From contig NZ_JACNMM010000013.1 in assembly GCF_020529025.1 (NCBI RefSeq), forward strand, positions 1-64,000: 64,000 nt of DNA, written 5' to 3'. The notes beneath the pieces were generated by a model that had not been told where the DNA came from, made no database searches, and was given only the letters and a program-made list of their open reading frames with translations. Both the position numbers and the translations under genes were made by a program. Origin of the DNA: Oceaniglobus trochenteri. Lineage in GTDB: Bacteria; Pseudomonadota; Alphaproteobacteria; Rhodobacterales; Rhodobacteraceae. Shown here piece by piece: positions 24,050 through 32,476 of this stretch (its first letter is position 1; each line of letters opens with the position of its first letter).

Positions 24050-25294
24050 ATGACATTCGATCTACTGGTCCGGGGCGGTCGCCTGGTCGACCCGGCCACC
24101 GGCACCGATGGCCCGCGCGACATCGCCATCACCGGCGACAGGATCGCGGCCATCGACAGCGACATTCCATCCGACCGCGCCCGCAGGGTGATCGACGCCG
24201 GGGGGGCCATCGTCACCCCCGGGCTTATCGACATGCACAGCCATGTCTATTGGGGCGGCACGCCTCTTGGTGTCGATCCCGACCTGATCGCGGCGCAAAG
24301 CGGCACGACGACATTCGTTGATGCCGGAAGCGCGGGGGCGGGCAATTTCCTCGGGTTTCGCCGCCATGTGATCGAACGCAGCAAGGTGCGCATCATCGCT
24401 TACCTCAACATTTCGTTCGGGGGGATCTTCGGCTTCTCCAACAAGGTGATGGTGGGCGAATGCGGCGATCTTGCCCTTCTCGACCCGCGCGAGGCCGTAG
24501 CCTGCGGGCGCGATCACGCCGACATGATCGTCGGGGTCAAGGTGCGCTCTGGGCGGATTGCCGGGGGCAACAGCGGCATCGCGCCGGTGGATATCGCTGT
24601 CGAGGCGGCGGACCGCCTGCACCTGCCGGTCATGGCCCATATCGACGAACCGCCCCCCGGGCGGCTTGAGGTGCTGTCGCGGATGCGTCAGGGCGATGTT
24701 CTGACCCACTGCTGTCGTCCGTTCCCCAACTCGGCGCTTCTGGGCAATGGCCATATCCGGGGCGACATGTTCGCGGCCCGCGAAAGGGGCGTGCTGTTCG
24801 ATCTGGGCCATGGCGCGGGGTCCTTCGATTTCAGCGTGGCGCAGAAGATGATCGCCGAGGGCTTCGTGCCCGACATGATCAGCAGCGATGTGCATCTGTT
24901 CAACATCCACGGCCCGGCCTTCGATCTGCTGGTCTGCATGTCGAAGATGATGGCGCTGGGGCTGTCCCTTGGCGATGCCCTGCGCGGCGCCACGGTTGGC
25001 CCGGCCAAGGCAATAGGCCGCCCCGAACTGGGAACGCTGGCGGTGGGCGGCCCGGCCGACGTGGCCGTGCTGCGCGAAAAGGCCGGCGATTGCCGCTTCC
25101 GCGATTCCACCGGTGCGCTGATGCAGGCCACAAGAATCCTTGTCTCGGACGGGATCGTCGCGGGCGGAACCTGGCAAGCGAACGAGGCGAAGACCTGTGA
25201 TGCGCGCGACCTGTCCTCGGGGCCGTCGCCCCATGCCAACCACGCCGCGGCGCTGGCGGCACATTTCGGGCGGCCCTGCTGTGGCGGCGCCTGA
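24050..25294 (+). CDS. Amidohydrolase/deacetylase family metallohydrolase
   Basis: A 414-residue amidohydrolase-superfamily enzyme. It has the metal-binding HxH (LIDMHSHVYWGG), a likely bridging lysine in VGVKVRSG, and further metal ligands in MAHIDEPP, LTHCCRPF and SSDVH. It resembles the EF_0837-type amidohydrolase/deacetylase group, often linked to amino-sugar or D-amino-acid degradation operons. It probably removes an acyl or carbamoyl group from the imported compound. The start at 24050 follows the RidA gene by 4 bp. The C-terminal tail (SPHANHAAALAAHFGRP) looks natural, with no sign of truncation. Confidence 0.85.
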   Translation: MTFDLLVRGGRLVDPATGTDGPRDIAITGDRIAAIDSDIPSDRARRVIDAGGAIVTPGLIDMHSHVYWGGTPLGVDPDLIAAQSGTTTFVDAGSAGAGNFLGFRRHVIERSKVRIIAYLNISFGGIFGFSNKVMVGECGDLALLDPREAVACGRDHADMIVGVKVRSGRIAGGNSGIAPVDIAVEAADRLHLPVMAHIDEPPPGRLEVLSRMRQGDVLTHCCRPFPNSALLGNGHIRGDMFAARERGVLFDLGHGAGSFDFSVAQKMIAEGFVPDMISSDVHLFNIHGPAFDLLVCMSKMMALGLSLGDALRGATVGPAKAIGRPELGTLAVGGPADVAVLREKAGDCRFRDSTGALMQATRILVSDGIVAGGTWQANEAKTCDARDLSSGPSPHANHAAALAAHFGRPCCGGA

Positions 25295-25315
25295 AAACAG
25301 ACCGGCCCTCACCGC

Positions 25316-26047
25316 GTGACAAAGGGGGCCGGTACACAGGCGCGCATTCCCGCCATCGACATCGCCCGTACCCTGGCGATCCTGGGGATGGTCGCCTTCC
25401 ACTTTACCCGCGATCTCGAGATTTTCGGGCTAATCGCGCCCGGCACCACATTGCAGGGGGGCTGGGCGGCTTTCGCGCGTCTGGTGGCCGGATCGTTCCT
25501 GTTTCTGGTGGGGGTCAGCCTTGTCTTGGCCCATGGCAGGGGCATCCGCTGGCCGGTGTTCTGGCGCCGCTTCGCGATAGTGGCAGGCGCGGCGCTGGCC
25601 ATCACCCTTGTCACGGCTGTCTTCGCGCCGGGGCAGTTCATCTATTTCGGCATCCTGCATGCCATCGCACTCAGCAGCGTGATTGCGCTGCCCTTCCTGC
25701 GCTGGCCGCCGATCTGGGCGGCGCTGGCAGGGGTGGGCCTTCTGGTTCTGCACCTGGCGGTCGATCCCGCGCCGTTCTCGACCCCCTGGCTGGGCTGGAC
25801 GGGGCTAAGCGACAGGGTGCGCCCCGCGCTCGACTTTCTGCCCTTGCTACCCTGGCTGGCACCCTGTCTGCTGGGGGTTGCGGCGGGCCGCTGGGCCGTG
25901 CCGCTTCTGCCCCACCGCCATGCGCCCGCCACACCGATAACCCGCGCCCTGGCCTGGCCGGGCCGTCACAGCCTTGCGATCTACCTTCTGCATCAGCCGG
26001 TTCTGGTGGGGCTGCTGTGGGTGTTCGTTCAGCTTGCGGGCCGCTGA
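25316..26047 (+). CDS. Membrane protein, heparan-alpha-glucosaminide acetyltransferase-like (DUF1624)
   Basis: A 243-residue polytopic membrane protein starting PAIDIARTLAILGMVAFHFTRD, the opening of DUF1624/HGSNAT-like acyltransferases, with the catalytic-type His in MVAFHFTRD. About six to seven hydrophobic segments follow, and GRHSLAIYLLHQPVLV near the end is a pattern shared by acyltransferase-3-like proteins. GTG at 25316 is the probable start. The acceptor substrate is unknown. Confidence 0.8.
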   Translation: MTKGAGTQARIPAIDIARTLAILGMVAFHFTRDLEIFGLIAPGTTLQGGWAAFARLVAGSFLFLVGVSLVLAHGRGIRWPVFWRRFAIVAGAALAITLVTAVFAPGQFIYFGILHAIALSSVIALPFLRWPPIWAALAGVGLLVLHLAVDPAPFSTPWLGWTGLSDRVRPALDFLPLLPWLAPCLLGVAAGRWAVPLLPHRHAPATPITRALAWPGRHSLAIYLLHQPVLVGLLWVFVQLAGR

Positions 26048-26057
26048 ACACGCGGCG

Positions 26058-26741
26058 TCAGGCAGGCTTGCGGAACAGGATCAACTGGTTGTTGGCCGGC
26101 ATGGCCACCTGGGCGGCCAGGGTCAGGCCGTGTTCGCCCGCAAGGCGGCGCAACGTGCCCACCTCGCGCAGGCCCCAATCGGGATTGTCGGCGCGCAGGC
26201 CGGCATCAAAGGCGGCATTGCCCGGGGCGGTGGGCTGTCCTTCCTCAAGGAAGGGGCCGTAGAAGATCAGCAATCCATCGGGCGCAAGAACGCTGGCCGA
26301 TCCGGCGACGATCCCGCGCATCACCGCAGGCGGCGCAATGTGGATGACGTTCATCGACAGCACCGCCCGAAGCGGACCAAGGGCGCGCACCCCGGGCAGG
26401 GCGGCCCAATCCTCCCCGGCATCCAGCGCGATGGGCGCGCGTTCGGGCGCGCGCAGTTCCGCCGCCCAGGCCCGGGCCGAGGCGCGGTGCCCCCCGTCCG
26501 GGTCCGACGGCCACCAGGCCAGGCCCGGAAAGGCCAGGGCAAAGCCCGCCGCATGCTGCCCGGTGCCACAGCCGATCTCCAGAACCGCGCCACGGCACCC
26601 GGCAAGCCAGGGCACCAGCGCGGCCAGGACCGGCGGAAAATTCCGGGCGAAAACAGGGGAAAACAGCCGCCCGTCCGGTGCACTTGCGGCGTTGTCGGGG
26701 GAATAGCGCGCCGTGTGGCGCGAGGGGGGCGCGGCGGTCAT
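26058..26741 (-). CDS. DUF938 SAM-dependent methyltransferase-like protein
   Basis: A 227-residue protein of the DUF938 family with a class I methyltransferase nucleotide loop (AVLEIGCGTGQHAAGFA), the acidic WWPSDPDG after beta-2, and LSMNVIHIAPP. The N-terminal YSPDNAASAPDG... and the terminal NNQLILFRKP are family marks. The substrate is not known. I chose the ATG at 26741 (MTAAPPSRHTARYS) over 26780, which would overlap infC and add an unconserved extension. Confidence 0.82.
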   Translation of the reverse strand: MTAAPPSRHTARYSPDNAASAPDGRLFSPVFARNFPPVLAALVPWLAGCRGAVLEIGCGTGQHAAGFALAFPGLAWWPSDPDGGHRASARAWAAELRAPERAPIALDAGEDWAALPGVRALGPLRAVLSMNVIHIAPPAVMRGIVAGSASVLAPDGLLIFYGPFLEEGQPTAPGNAAFDAGLRADNPDWGLREVGTLRRLAGEHGLTLAAQVAMPANNQLILFRKPA

Positions 26742-26763
26742 GCCGCCGCACCCGGGTATCGTA

Positions 26764-27315
26764 TCACTTGAGCGGACCAATCAGCATGACCATCTGGCGG
26801 CCTTCCATCTTCGGGAAGTTCTCGACCTTGCCGATTTCCTTGGTGTCTTCGGCCACCCGCTCCAGAAGCTCGCGGCCAAGGTTCTGGTGGGCCATCTCGC
26901 GGCCACGGAAACGCAGCGTGATCTTCACCTTGTCCCCGGCCTCGAGAAACTTGACCACGTTGCGCATCTTCACATCGTAATCGTGGGAATCGGTGTTCGG
27001 GCGGAACTTGATTTCCTTGATCTCGATGGTCTTCTGCTTCTTGCGGGCTTCGCTTTCACGTTTCTGCTGTTCGTACTTGAACTTGCCGAAATCCATGATC
27101 TTGACGACGGGCGGCGAAGCGTTGGGCGAAATCTCCACCAGGTCCAGCCCGGCAGCTTCGGCCAGGGCCATGCCGCGCTCGGGGCTGACAACACCGATGT
27201 TTTCACCTTCGGCCCCGATCAGCCGGATGTCGGAGCCCCGGATGCGTTCGTTGACACGAGGGCCGGTGTCACGCACGGGCGGGGCGTTATGAGGTCTGCG
27301 AGCGATGATGGTCAT
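26764..27315 (-). CDS. infC: Translation initiation factor IF-3
   Basis: An IF-3 of up to 183 residues: N-terminal domain [14 protein letters not shown] and [20 protein letters not shown], the lysine-rich linker [17 protein letters not shown], then the C-terminal domain [18 protein letters not shown] and [12 protein letters not shown]-3 checks initiator tRNA and start codon on the 30S subunit. The start is ambiguous: the ATG at 27315 runs straight on from the Shine-Dalgarno-like AAGG (27319-27316), with no spacer. ATC codons at 27309 and 27306 have proper spacing, and rare start codons are a known feature of infC autoregulation. Confidence 0.97.
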   Translation of the reverse strand: MTIIARRPHNAPPVRDTGPRVNERIRGSDIRLIGAEGENIGVVSPERGMALAEAAGLDLVEISPNASPPVVKIMDFGKFKYEQQKRESEARKKQKTIEIKEIKFRPNTDSHDYDVKMRNVVKFLEAGDKVKITLRFRGREMAHQNLGRELLERVAEDTKEIGKVENFPKMEGRQMVMLIGPLK

Positions 27316-27492
27316 CCTTGTTCTGTTGCATATGGCGGAAAATAGCCGTCGCAGCCCCCCGGTTCAAGCCGCCATCGGCATATTGGGGGCGTTTGGCACA
27401 TTTCTACTTGAGCGTGTCTATGGCATGGAACATACGGCAGGCCAAGCGGGTTCCCTCGCATTGAGCTGCCCGGAAATTCCAAGGAGACTGCA

Positions 27493-28326
27493 ATGATCAC
27501 TCGTCTGACAACCACCGCCGCGCTGGTTGCCATCGCCATGACCGTATCGGCCTGCCAAGAGGAAGAGACGCCCGAACCCGAAGAAACGGGCGCCGCCGTG
27601 GTCCAGCCCGACCCGCTCAAGGCCGAGAACGAAGCCGCCGAAGCCGAAAAGGCCGCGGCCGAGGCGCAGGCGAAAGAGAAGGAAGAGGCCGACAAGCTGG
27701 CCGCCGAGGAAGCCGCCCGCGCCGCCGCCGAAGAGGAAGAGCGCCTGGCAAAGGAAGAGAACGAGCGTCTCGCCGCCGAACTGGCCGCGAAGATGGCCGA
27801 AGAGGAAGCCGCACTGAAGGCCGAGCAGGAAGCCGCCATCGCCGCCGAGGACGAGGCGAAGATCGCCGCCGATGCCGAAAAGGCCGCGGCCGAGGCTGAA
27901 GCAGCCGCCGCTGCCGCCGAGGAAGCACAAGCCGAAGCCGAGGCTGCCGCGCCGGTCGAAACCGAAGCCGAGGCCGCCGAAGACGCGGCAAGCGAGGCAC
28001 GCACCGCCGAAACCGCTCCGACCCCCGCCACCGAGGAAGCCGATACCGCATCGACGCAAGAGGCGCCGGCCGAAGAGGCAACGCAGGAAGCGGCAGCCGA
28101 TACCGCGCCCGAGGGCGCCGAAGCCGCGACCGACGCGCCCCTGGCCCAGCTTCTGACCGTGGAGGGCTTTGACTACGAAGCCGTCAAGACGGCCATTGAT
28201 GGTTCGCAACTGGGTGAGGCTGAAAAGGTCGCCCTCAAGGGCGGGTTGGACGGCGCGAAGAACAATCCCGCGCTGCTGAAGGCGATCCTCGATCAATTGC
28301 GCACCGCGCTTGGCGTCGAAGAATAA
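27493..28326 (+). CDS. Ala/Glu-rich coiled-coil lipoprotein, unknown function
   Basis: A 277-residue protein with a lipoprotein signal (MITRLTTTAALVAIAMTVSAC, lipidated Cys21). Residues about 45-155 are almost entirely Ala, Glu, Lys and Asp in heptad-like order (long coiled coil), and about 155-215 is an Ala/Pro/Thr/Glu-rich linker. The last 60 residues form a compact domain (LLTVEGFDYEAVKTAI, LKAILDQLRTALGVEE). A tethered periplasmic rod with a small C-terminal helical domain is implied, perhaps bridging envelope layers. No characterised family was recognised. ATG 27493 follows AAGGAG. A terminator follows closely. Confidence 0.85.
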   Translation: MITRLTTTAALVAIAMTVSACQEEETPEPEETGAAVVQPDPLKAENEAAEAEKAAAEAQAKEKEEADKLAAEEAARAAAEEEERLAKEENERLAAELAAKMAEEEAALKAEQEAAIAAEDEAKIAADAEKAAAEAEAAAAAAEEAQAEAEAAAPVETEAEAAEDAASEARTAETAPTPATEEADTASTQEAPAEEATQEAAADTAPEGAEAATDAPLAQLLTVEGFDYEAVKTAIDGSQLGEAEKVALKGGLDGAKNNPALLKAILDQLRTALGVEE

Positions 28327-28340
28327 GCGCCGACAGAACA

Positions 28341-28376
28341 GGGGCCGTCGCGCAGATGCGCGGCGGCCCCATTTTT
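28341..28376 (+). terminator. Rho-independent terminator after the lipoprotein gene
   Basis: GGGGCCGTCGCGC (28341-28353) pairs with GCGCGGCGGCCCC (28358-28370) over AGAT, with one G-U pair, followed by ATTTTT. The convergent reductase gene ends just beyond. Confidence 0.9.
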
Positions 28377-28377
28377 C

Positions 28378-29217
28378 TCAGCCGACGAAGGCCTTCTCGA
28401 CCACGTATTCCGCCGGATCGCTGTTGGCCCCCTCGCGCAGGCCGAAGCCTTCGAGGATTTCTTTCATGTCGGTGTTCAGCCCCATCGACCCGCAAACCAT
28501 CGCCCGGTCGGTCTGGGCCGACATGGGCATGATTCCCAGATCGGTGAAAATCTCGCCCGAGCGCAAAAGGTCGGTCACCCGGCCCATCTTCGCGCTCGTC
28601 TCGCGGGTGGTGGTTGGGTAATAGCGCAGCTTGTTCAGCGCATCGCCCAGAAGTTCCTGCATCATCTCGTCGGATTTCACCGTCTCGACCAGCTGCCGCC
28701 CGTACTCCAGTTCGGCCACATCGCGGCAGGTATGGGTGAGGATGATCTCGTCGTAATCCTCATAGGTCTGCGGTTCGCGGATCAGGCTGGCAAAGGGCGC
28801 GATCCCGGTGCCGGTGGAAAAGAACCACAGCCGCTTGCCCGGAAGCAGCGCATCATGCACCAGTGTGCCCACCGGCTTGGGGCGCAGGATGATCTGCTCG
28901 CCCGGCTGGATATGCTGCAACCGGCTGGTCAGCGGGCCGTCCTGCACCTTGATGGAATAGAACTCCAGCTCGTCGTCCCAGGCAGGGCTGGCGATGGAAT
29001 AGGCCCGCAAAAGCGGCTTCTGGCGCCCGGTCTTGGGGTCAGGGTCGCCCATCAGCCCGATCATGACGAATTCGCCGGACCGGAACCGCAGGCTGGCCGG
29101 CCGGGTCACCCGAAAGGAAAACAGGCGGTCGGTCCAGTGCTTCACGCTGGTCACGGTCTGCGCATCGGGCAGGGTGGGGGTGGCTTTTTCGGTTGTCACG
29201 GTCACATGCTCGTTCAT
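28378..29217 (-). CDS. Ferredoxin/flavodoxin-NADP+ reductase
   Basis: A 279-residue flavoprotein of the Fpr type: FAD-binding RAYSIASP and KVQDGPLTSRLQ, NADP-binding FSTGTGIAPFASLI, CGSMGLN, and the C-terminal YVVEKAFVG. It moves electrons between NADPH and ferredoxin or flavodoxin. Its place beside the sulfate-assimilation operon would suit supply to the sulfite reductase, and oxidative-stress roles are also known for the family. ATG 29217 (MNEHVTVTTE) begins the conserved part; the longer in-frame extension is low-complexity. Confidence 0.9.
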   Translation of the reverse strand: MNEHVTVTTEKATPTLPDAQTVTSVKHWTDRLFSFRVTRPASLRFRSGEFVMIGLMGDPDPKTGRQKPLLRAYSIASPAWDDELEFYSIKVQDGPLTSRLQHIQPGEQIILRPKPVGTLVHDALLPGKRLWFFSTGTGIAPFASLIREPQTYEDYDEIILTHTCRDVAELEYGRQLVETVKSDEMMQELLGDALNKLRYYPTTTRETSAKMGRVTDLLRSGEIFTDLGIMPMSAQTDRAMVCGSMGLNTDMKEILEGFGLREGANSDPAEYVVEKAFVG

Positions 29218-29294
29218 CGGCGTCAGACGGGCAGTTTCGCCCGCTCCTTCGTTAGCATTCAAATGATAGGGCGGAAACCCCGCTCTTGCGCGTT

Positions 29295-29711
29295 TCAGCC
29301 GCGCAGGCGCGCCTGGTAGTCGCTGTTTTGCCAGGCGGCCCGTGCCTGCCATTGCTCCACGGGCTGGCGCGCGGCAAGGGCACTGTCGATCTGCACCTCG
29401 TCAAAACCCGACCGCCGCGCCATGGCATATTGGTCGGCAATCACATGGCCCCGCGCCCGCAGCCGCCCCCGGTATCCCAGAAGCCGCAGCCGTCGCGCAA
29501 TGGAAAAACCGCGCCCATCGGCAAAGCCCGGAAAATCGACCCGGATCAGCGAGATCCGCTCGAAAAGCCCCACCAGCGCGGCCGGATCGGCGTCGGGGCC
29601 AAGATCCACGGCAAAGCCCGCGTCATTGGCCGGAAGCGCCCCCAGCTCGCAATATCCCCCGGTCCAGTCGTCGGTCCCGAACCCGCTGTCGGTCACAATC
29701 ACATCGCTCAT
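29295..29711 (-). CDS. DUF934 protein of sulfate-assimilation cluster
   Basis: A 138-residue protein with the DUF934 signature region (RVDFPGFADGRGFSIARRLR, then LLGYRGRLRARGHVIADQ). The family is nearly always beside cysH/cysI, and a role in assembly or function of sulfite reductase has been proposed. ATG 29711 gives MSDVIVTDSGF and follows GGAGCAGGT. The 74-base gap to cysH holds a repeat-like motif. Confidence 0.88.
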   Translation of the reverse strand: MSDVIVTDSGFGTDDWTGGYCELGALPANDAGFAVDLGPDADPAALVGLFERISLIRVDFPGFADGRGFSIARRLRLLGYRGRLRARGHVIADQYAMARRSGFDEVQIDSALAARQPVEQWQARAAWQNSDYQARLRG

Positions 29712-29730
29712 ACCTGCTCCGTTCCCCGGC

Positions 29731-29756
29731 TCTTTCTTGCCAAAAATACTCAAATC
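29731..29756 (-). repeat. Rhodobacterales-type extragenic motif
   Basis: On the minus strand it reads GGATTTGAGTATTTTTGGCA then AGAAAGA. This form of short sequence occurs repeatedly at gene ends in Rhodobacterales genomes (from memory). It lies between cysH and the DUF934 gene and is related in layout to the motifs at 34482 and 45235. Confidence 0.4.
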
Positions 29757-29785
29757 CCACCGCCGCGTCGGGCGATGCCGCCACT

Positions 29786-30523
29786 TCAGGCGCGCACCAT
29801 CCGCCCATCGACGAAATGGATGCCGCATTCGTCCTTTGCCTTGCCGCGCCAGCGTCCGGCGCGTTCGTCCTCGCCGGGGGCGACACGGGTGGTGCAGGGC
29901 TTGCACCCGATCGAGCGGAACCCGTCCGCCACCAGAGGATGACGGGGCAGGCGATTGTTGACGATATAGTCCTGCACATCGTTGCGGTCCCAGTGGGCCA
30001 GGGGGTTCACCTTGATCCGCGCCGTGCCGTCCCCCTCGGCCTCGAAGAACTCCAGCGCCTGGCGCGTGGCCCCCTGATAGCGCTTGCGCCCGGTGATCCA
30101 GCCGTCGAAAGGCTCCAGCGCCCGCAACAGAGGCTCGGTCTTGCGCAGGGCACAGCAGGCGTCGGGGTTGGACTGATGCAGCATCGCCTCGCCGTCGCGC
30201 AGGAAGGTGCGGTCGCGGTCAGGGCGTTCGATCCGCACATCCGTCAGGCCCAGCGTTTCGCTCAGTTCGGCCTGATAGGCGAGGGTTTCATCGAACAGCA
30301 TCTCGGTGTCGAGGAAGATCACCGGCACCGTGCGGTCGATCACGCTGAGCATATGCAGCAGGGCAACCGATTCCGCCCCGAAGGACGACACCATGGCGAT
30401 GCGCCCCACCTGGGGGTCGCGCAGGGCATGTTCCAGAACCACGGTGGCCGCGTGATGGGCATGGCGGCGGTTCAACTCGGCAACCCGCTGCTCCAGCGGC
30501 GGCAGTGCAAATTCAAGCGGCAT
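29786..30523 (-). CDS. cysH: Adenylyl-sulfate (APS/PAPS) reductase
   Basis: A 245-residue CysH with the PP-loop-like VSSFGAESVALLHM, IFLDTEMLF, and the C-terminal ECGIH active-site cysteine. CCALRK and GCKPCT give the four cysteines of a [4Fe-4S] cluster, the mark of the bacterial APS-reducing type rather than the cluster-free PAPS enzyme. It converts activated sulfate to sulfite. ATG 30523 overlaps the end of cysI by 11 bp. Confidence 0.95.
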   Translation of the reverse strand: MPLEFALPPLEQRVAELNRRHAHHAATVVLEHALRDPQVGRIAMVSSFGAESVALLHMLSVIDRTVPVIFLDTEMLFDETLAYQAELSETLGLTDVRIERPDRDRTFLRDGEAMLHQSNPDACCALRKTEPLLRALEPFDGWITGRKRYQGATRQALEFFEAEGDGTARIKVNPLAHWDRNDVQDYIVNNRLPRHPLVADGFRSIGCKPCTTRVAPGEDERAGRWRGKAKDECGIHFVDGRMVRA

Positions 30524-32180
30524 CGGCCCGAGCCTCCGGGTAAAGCGTGGCCTTGAACGGGCCAAGGCCCAGCCGCCGATAGCATTGCAGGAAGGTCTCG
30601 CCCGCATCCTCGCGCAGCTCGAGATAGCCCTTCACCAGTCGCTCGATGGCGGGCACGATCTCGTCCGCCGAAAATCCGGGACCGGCACGTTCGCCGATCA
30701 CGGTGGTTTCGGTGCCGTCGCCGCCCAGGGTGATCTGGTAATTCTCCACCCCGGCGCGATCCAGCCCCAGGATGCCGATGTGGCCGACGTGGTGATGGCC
30801 GCAGGCGTTGATGCAGCCCGAGATCTTGATCTTCAGCGGCCCCACCTCGTGCTCCATCTTCAACTCGTCAAAGCGCAGGGCGATCTCCTGCGCGATGGGG
30901 ATCGAACGCGCGGTGGCCAGGGCGCAGTAATCCATGCCGGGGCAGGCGATGATGTCGGAAATCAGCCCGATGTTCGCGGTGGCCAGGCCTGCGTCTTTCA
31001 GGGCGGCATGGACGGCGGGCAGATCGCCCATGGGCACATGCGGCAGGATCACGTTCTGTTCGTGGCTGATGCGCAGCTCGTCATAGCCATGGCGCTCGGC
31101 CAGGTCAGCCATGAGCCGCATCTGCGCCGATGTGGCGTCGCCCGGCGTGGCGCCGTGCTTCTTCAGGGAAATCGACACGATGGCATGATCGTCGCGCCGG
31201 TGCGCGGCCAGGTTGGTATCGGCCCAGGACCGGAACACTGGGTCACTGTTGCGCGCGGCCTCGAAAGCGTCGCGCGATGACGGACGGAAGGACGGAAGAG
31301 CGAATGACCTCTCGATCTCGCGCAGCATCCGCTGGTCGACACCGCTGAACTGCGGGCGGATCAGGGCGAAACGCTCGTTCACCTGGTCGCGGATCGCGTC
31401 GATGCCGTTCTCGTGGACGGTGATCTTGACCCGCGCCTTGTACTTGTTGTCGCGCCGGCCCAGCACGTTGTAGACGCTGACGATCGCCTCGCAATAGGGC
31501 AGCAGGTCGGCCGCGGGCAGGAAATCGGTCAGAACCTTGCCCACCATGGGCGTGCGGCCCAGGCCACCGCCGATGATCACCCGATACCCGATCTCGCCAT
31601 CGCGCCGCAGGATCTGGATGCCGATGTCATGGCTGCGGATCACGGCACGGTCGGCCTCGGCGCCGGTGACGGCGATCTTGAACTTGCGGGGCAGGAACTG
31701 GAACTCGGGGTGGTCGGTCGACCACTGGCGCAGCAGTTCGGCCACCGGGCGCGGATCGGCCACCTCGTCGGCGGCGGCGCCGGCGAAATGGTCTGCCGTC
31801 ACGTTGCGGATCGTGTTGCCGCTGGTCTGGATGGCGTGCATCCCGACATCGGCCAGGGCGTCCAGGATATCGGGCACGTCCTTCAGGGCGGGCCAGTTGT
31901 ACTGGATGTTCTGGCGGGTGGTGAAGTGGCCATAGCCCTTGTCCCAGCGGTCGGCGATCATCGCCAACTGCCGCATCTTGCGCGAATCCAGCGTGCCATA
32001 GGGGATCGCCACCCGCAGCATGTAGGCATGAAGTTGCAGGTACAGCCCGTTCATCAGGCGCAGCGGGCGGAATTCATCCTCGGTCAGGCTGCCGTCGATC
32101 CGGCGTTCCACCTGGCCGCGGAACTGCGCCACGCGGCCACGCACGAAGGCTTCGTCGAAGTCGTTGTAGTGGTACATCAT
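30513..32180 (-). CDS. cysI: Sulfite/nitrite reductase hemoprotein subunit
   Basis: A 555-residue siroheme/[4Fe-4S] reductase. The cluster cysteines appear as CPGMDYC and ISGCINACGHHHVGHIG, and the N-terminal ferredoxin-like half includes GHFTTRQNIQYNW. With CysH upstream in the pathway its job is sulfite to sulfide. The length is typical of the ferredoxin- or CysJ-independent form in alphaproteobacteria. Its start overlaps the DUF2849 gene by 4 bp. Confidence 0.95.
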   Translation of the reverse strand: MMYHYNDFDEAFVRGRVAQFRGQVERRIDGSLTEDEFRPLRLMNGLYLQLHAYMLRVAIPYGTLDSRKMRQLAMIADRWDKGYGHFTTRQNIQYNWPALKDVPDILDALADVGMHAIQTSGNTIRNVTADHFAGAAADEVADPRPVAELLRQWSTDHPEFQFLPRKFKIAVTGAEADRAVIRSHDIGIQILRRDGEIGYRVIIGGGLGRTPMVGKVLTDFLPAADLLPYCEAIVSVYNVLGRRDNKYKARVKITVHENGIDAIRDQVNERFALIRPQFSGVDQRMLREIERSFALPSFRPSSRDAFEAARNSDPVFRSWADTNLAAHRRDDHAIVSISLKKHGATPGDATSAQMRLMADLAERHGYDELRISHEQNVILPHVPMGDLPAVHAALKDAGLATANIGLISDIIACPGMDYCALATARSIPIAQEIALRFDELKMEHEVGPLKIKISGCINACGHHHVGHIGILGLDRAGVENYQITLGGDGTETTVIGERAGPGFSADEIVPAIERLVKGYLELREDAGETFLQCYRRLGLGPFKATLYPEARADAA

Positions 32181-32476
32181 GCCACCTCCTGCTTGCCATG
32201 AGCATAGTTGCTGGGGCCGCGGGTGCGGAAGGCCTCGCGGAAATGCACCGGCTCGGGGCCGCGTTCGCCCGGTTTCGCATCGGCCAGGTAGGCGCCGACG
32301 GCGACCGAATCCTGGGACAGGGCGTGCAGCAGGCGCAACTGGCCATGGGCCTCGTCCTCGATCAGTTCGGCCTCGCGGATGTCGCGGGTCCAGCGGTCAT
32401 CCTCGGTCAGCCAGATGGCATCGCCCTCGATCAGGGCATTGGCGGTGACGACCTTGGGGGTGAATTGGCGGCTCAT
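32177..32476 (-). CDS. DUF2849 protein of sulfite-reductase operon
   Basis: A 99-residue protein: VVTANALIEGDAIWLTEDD, then a short acidic middle (EAELIEDEAHGQLRLL). This is DUF2849, a small family found between cysG and cysI in alphaproteobacteria; biochemical function unknown. It overlaps both neighbours by 4 bp, so it is translated with them. Confidence 0.9.
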   Translation of the reverse strand: MSRQFTPKVVTANALIEGDAIWLTEDDRWTRDIREAELIEDEAHGQLRLLHALSQDSVAVGAYLADAKPGERGPEPVHFREAFRTRGPSNYAHGKQEVA

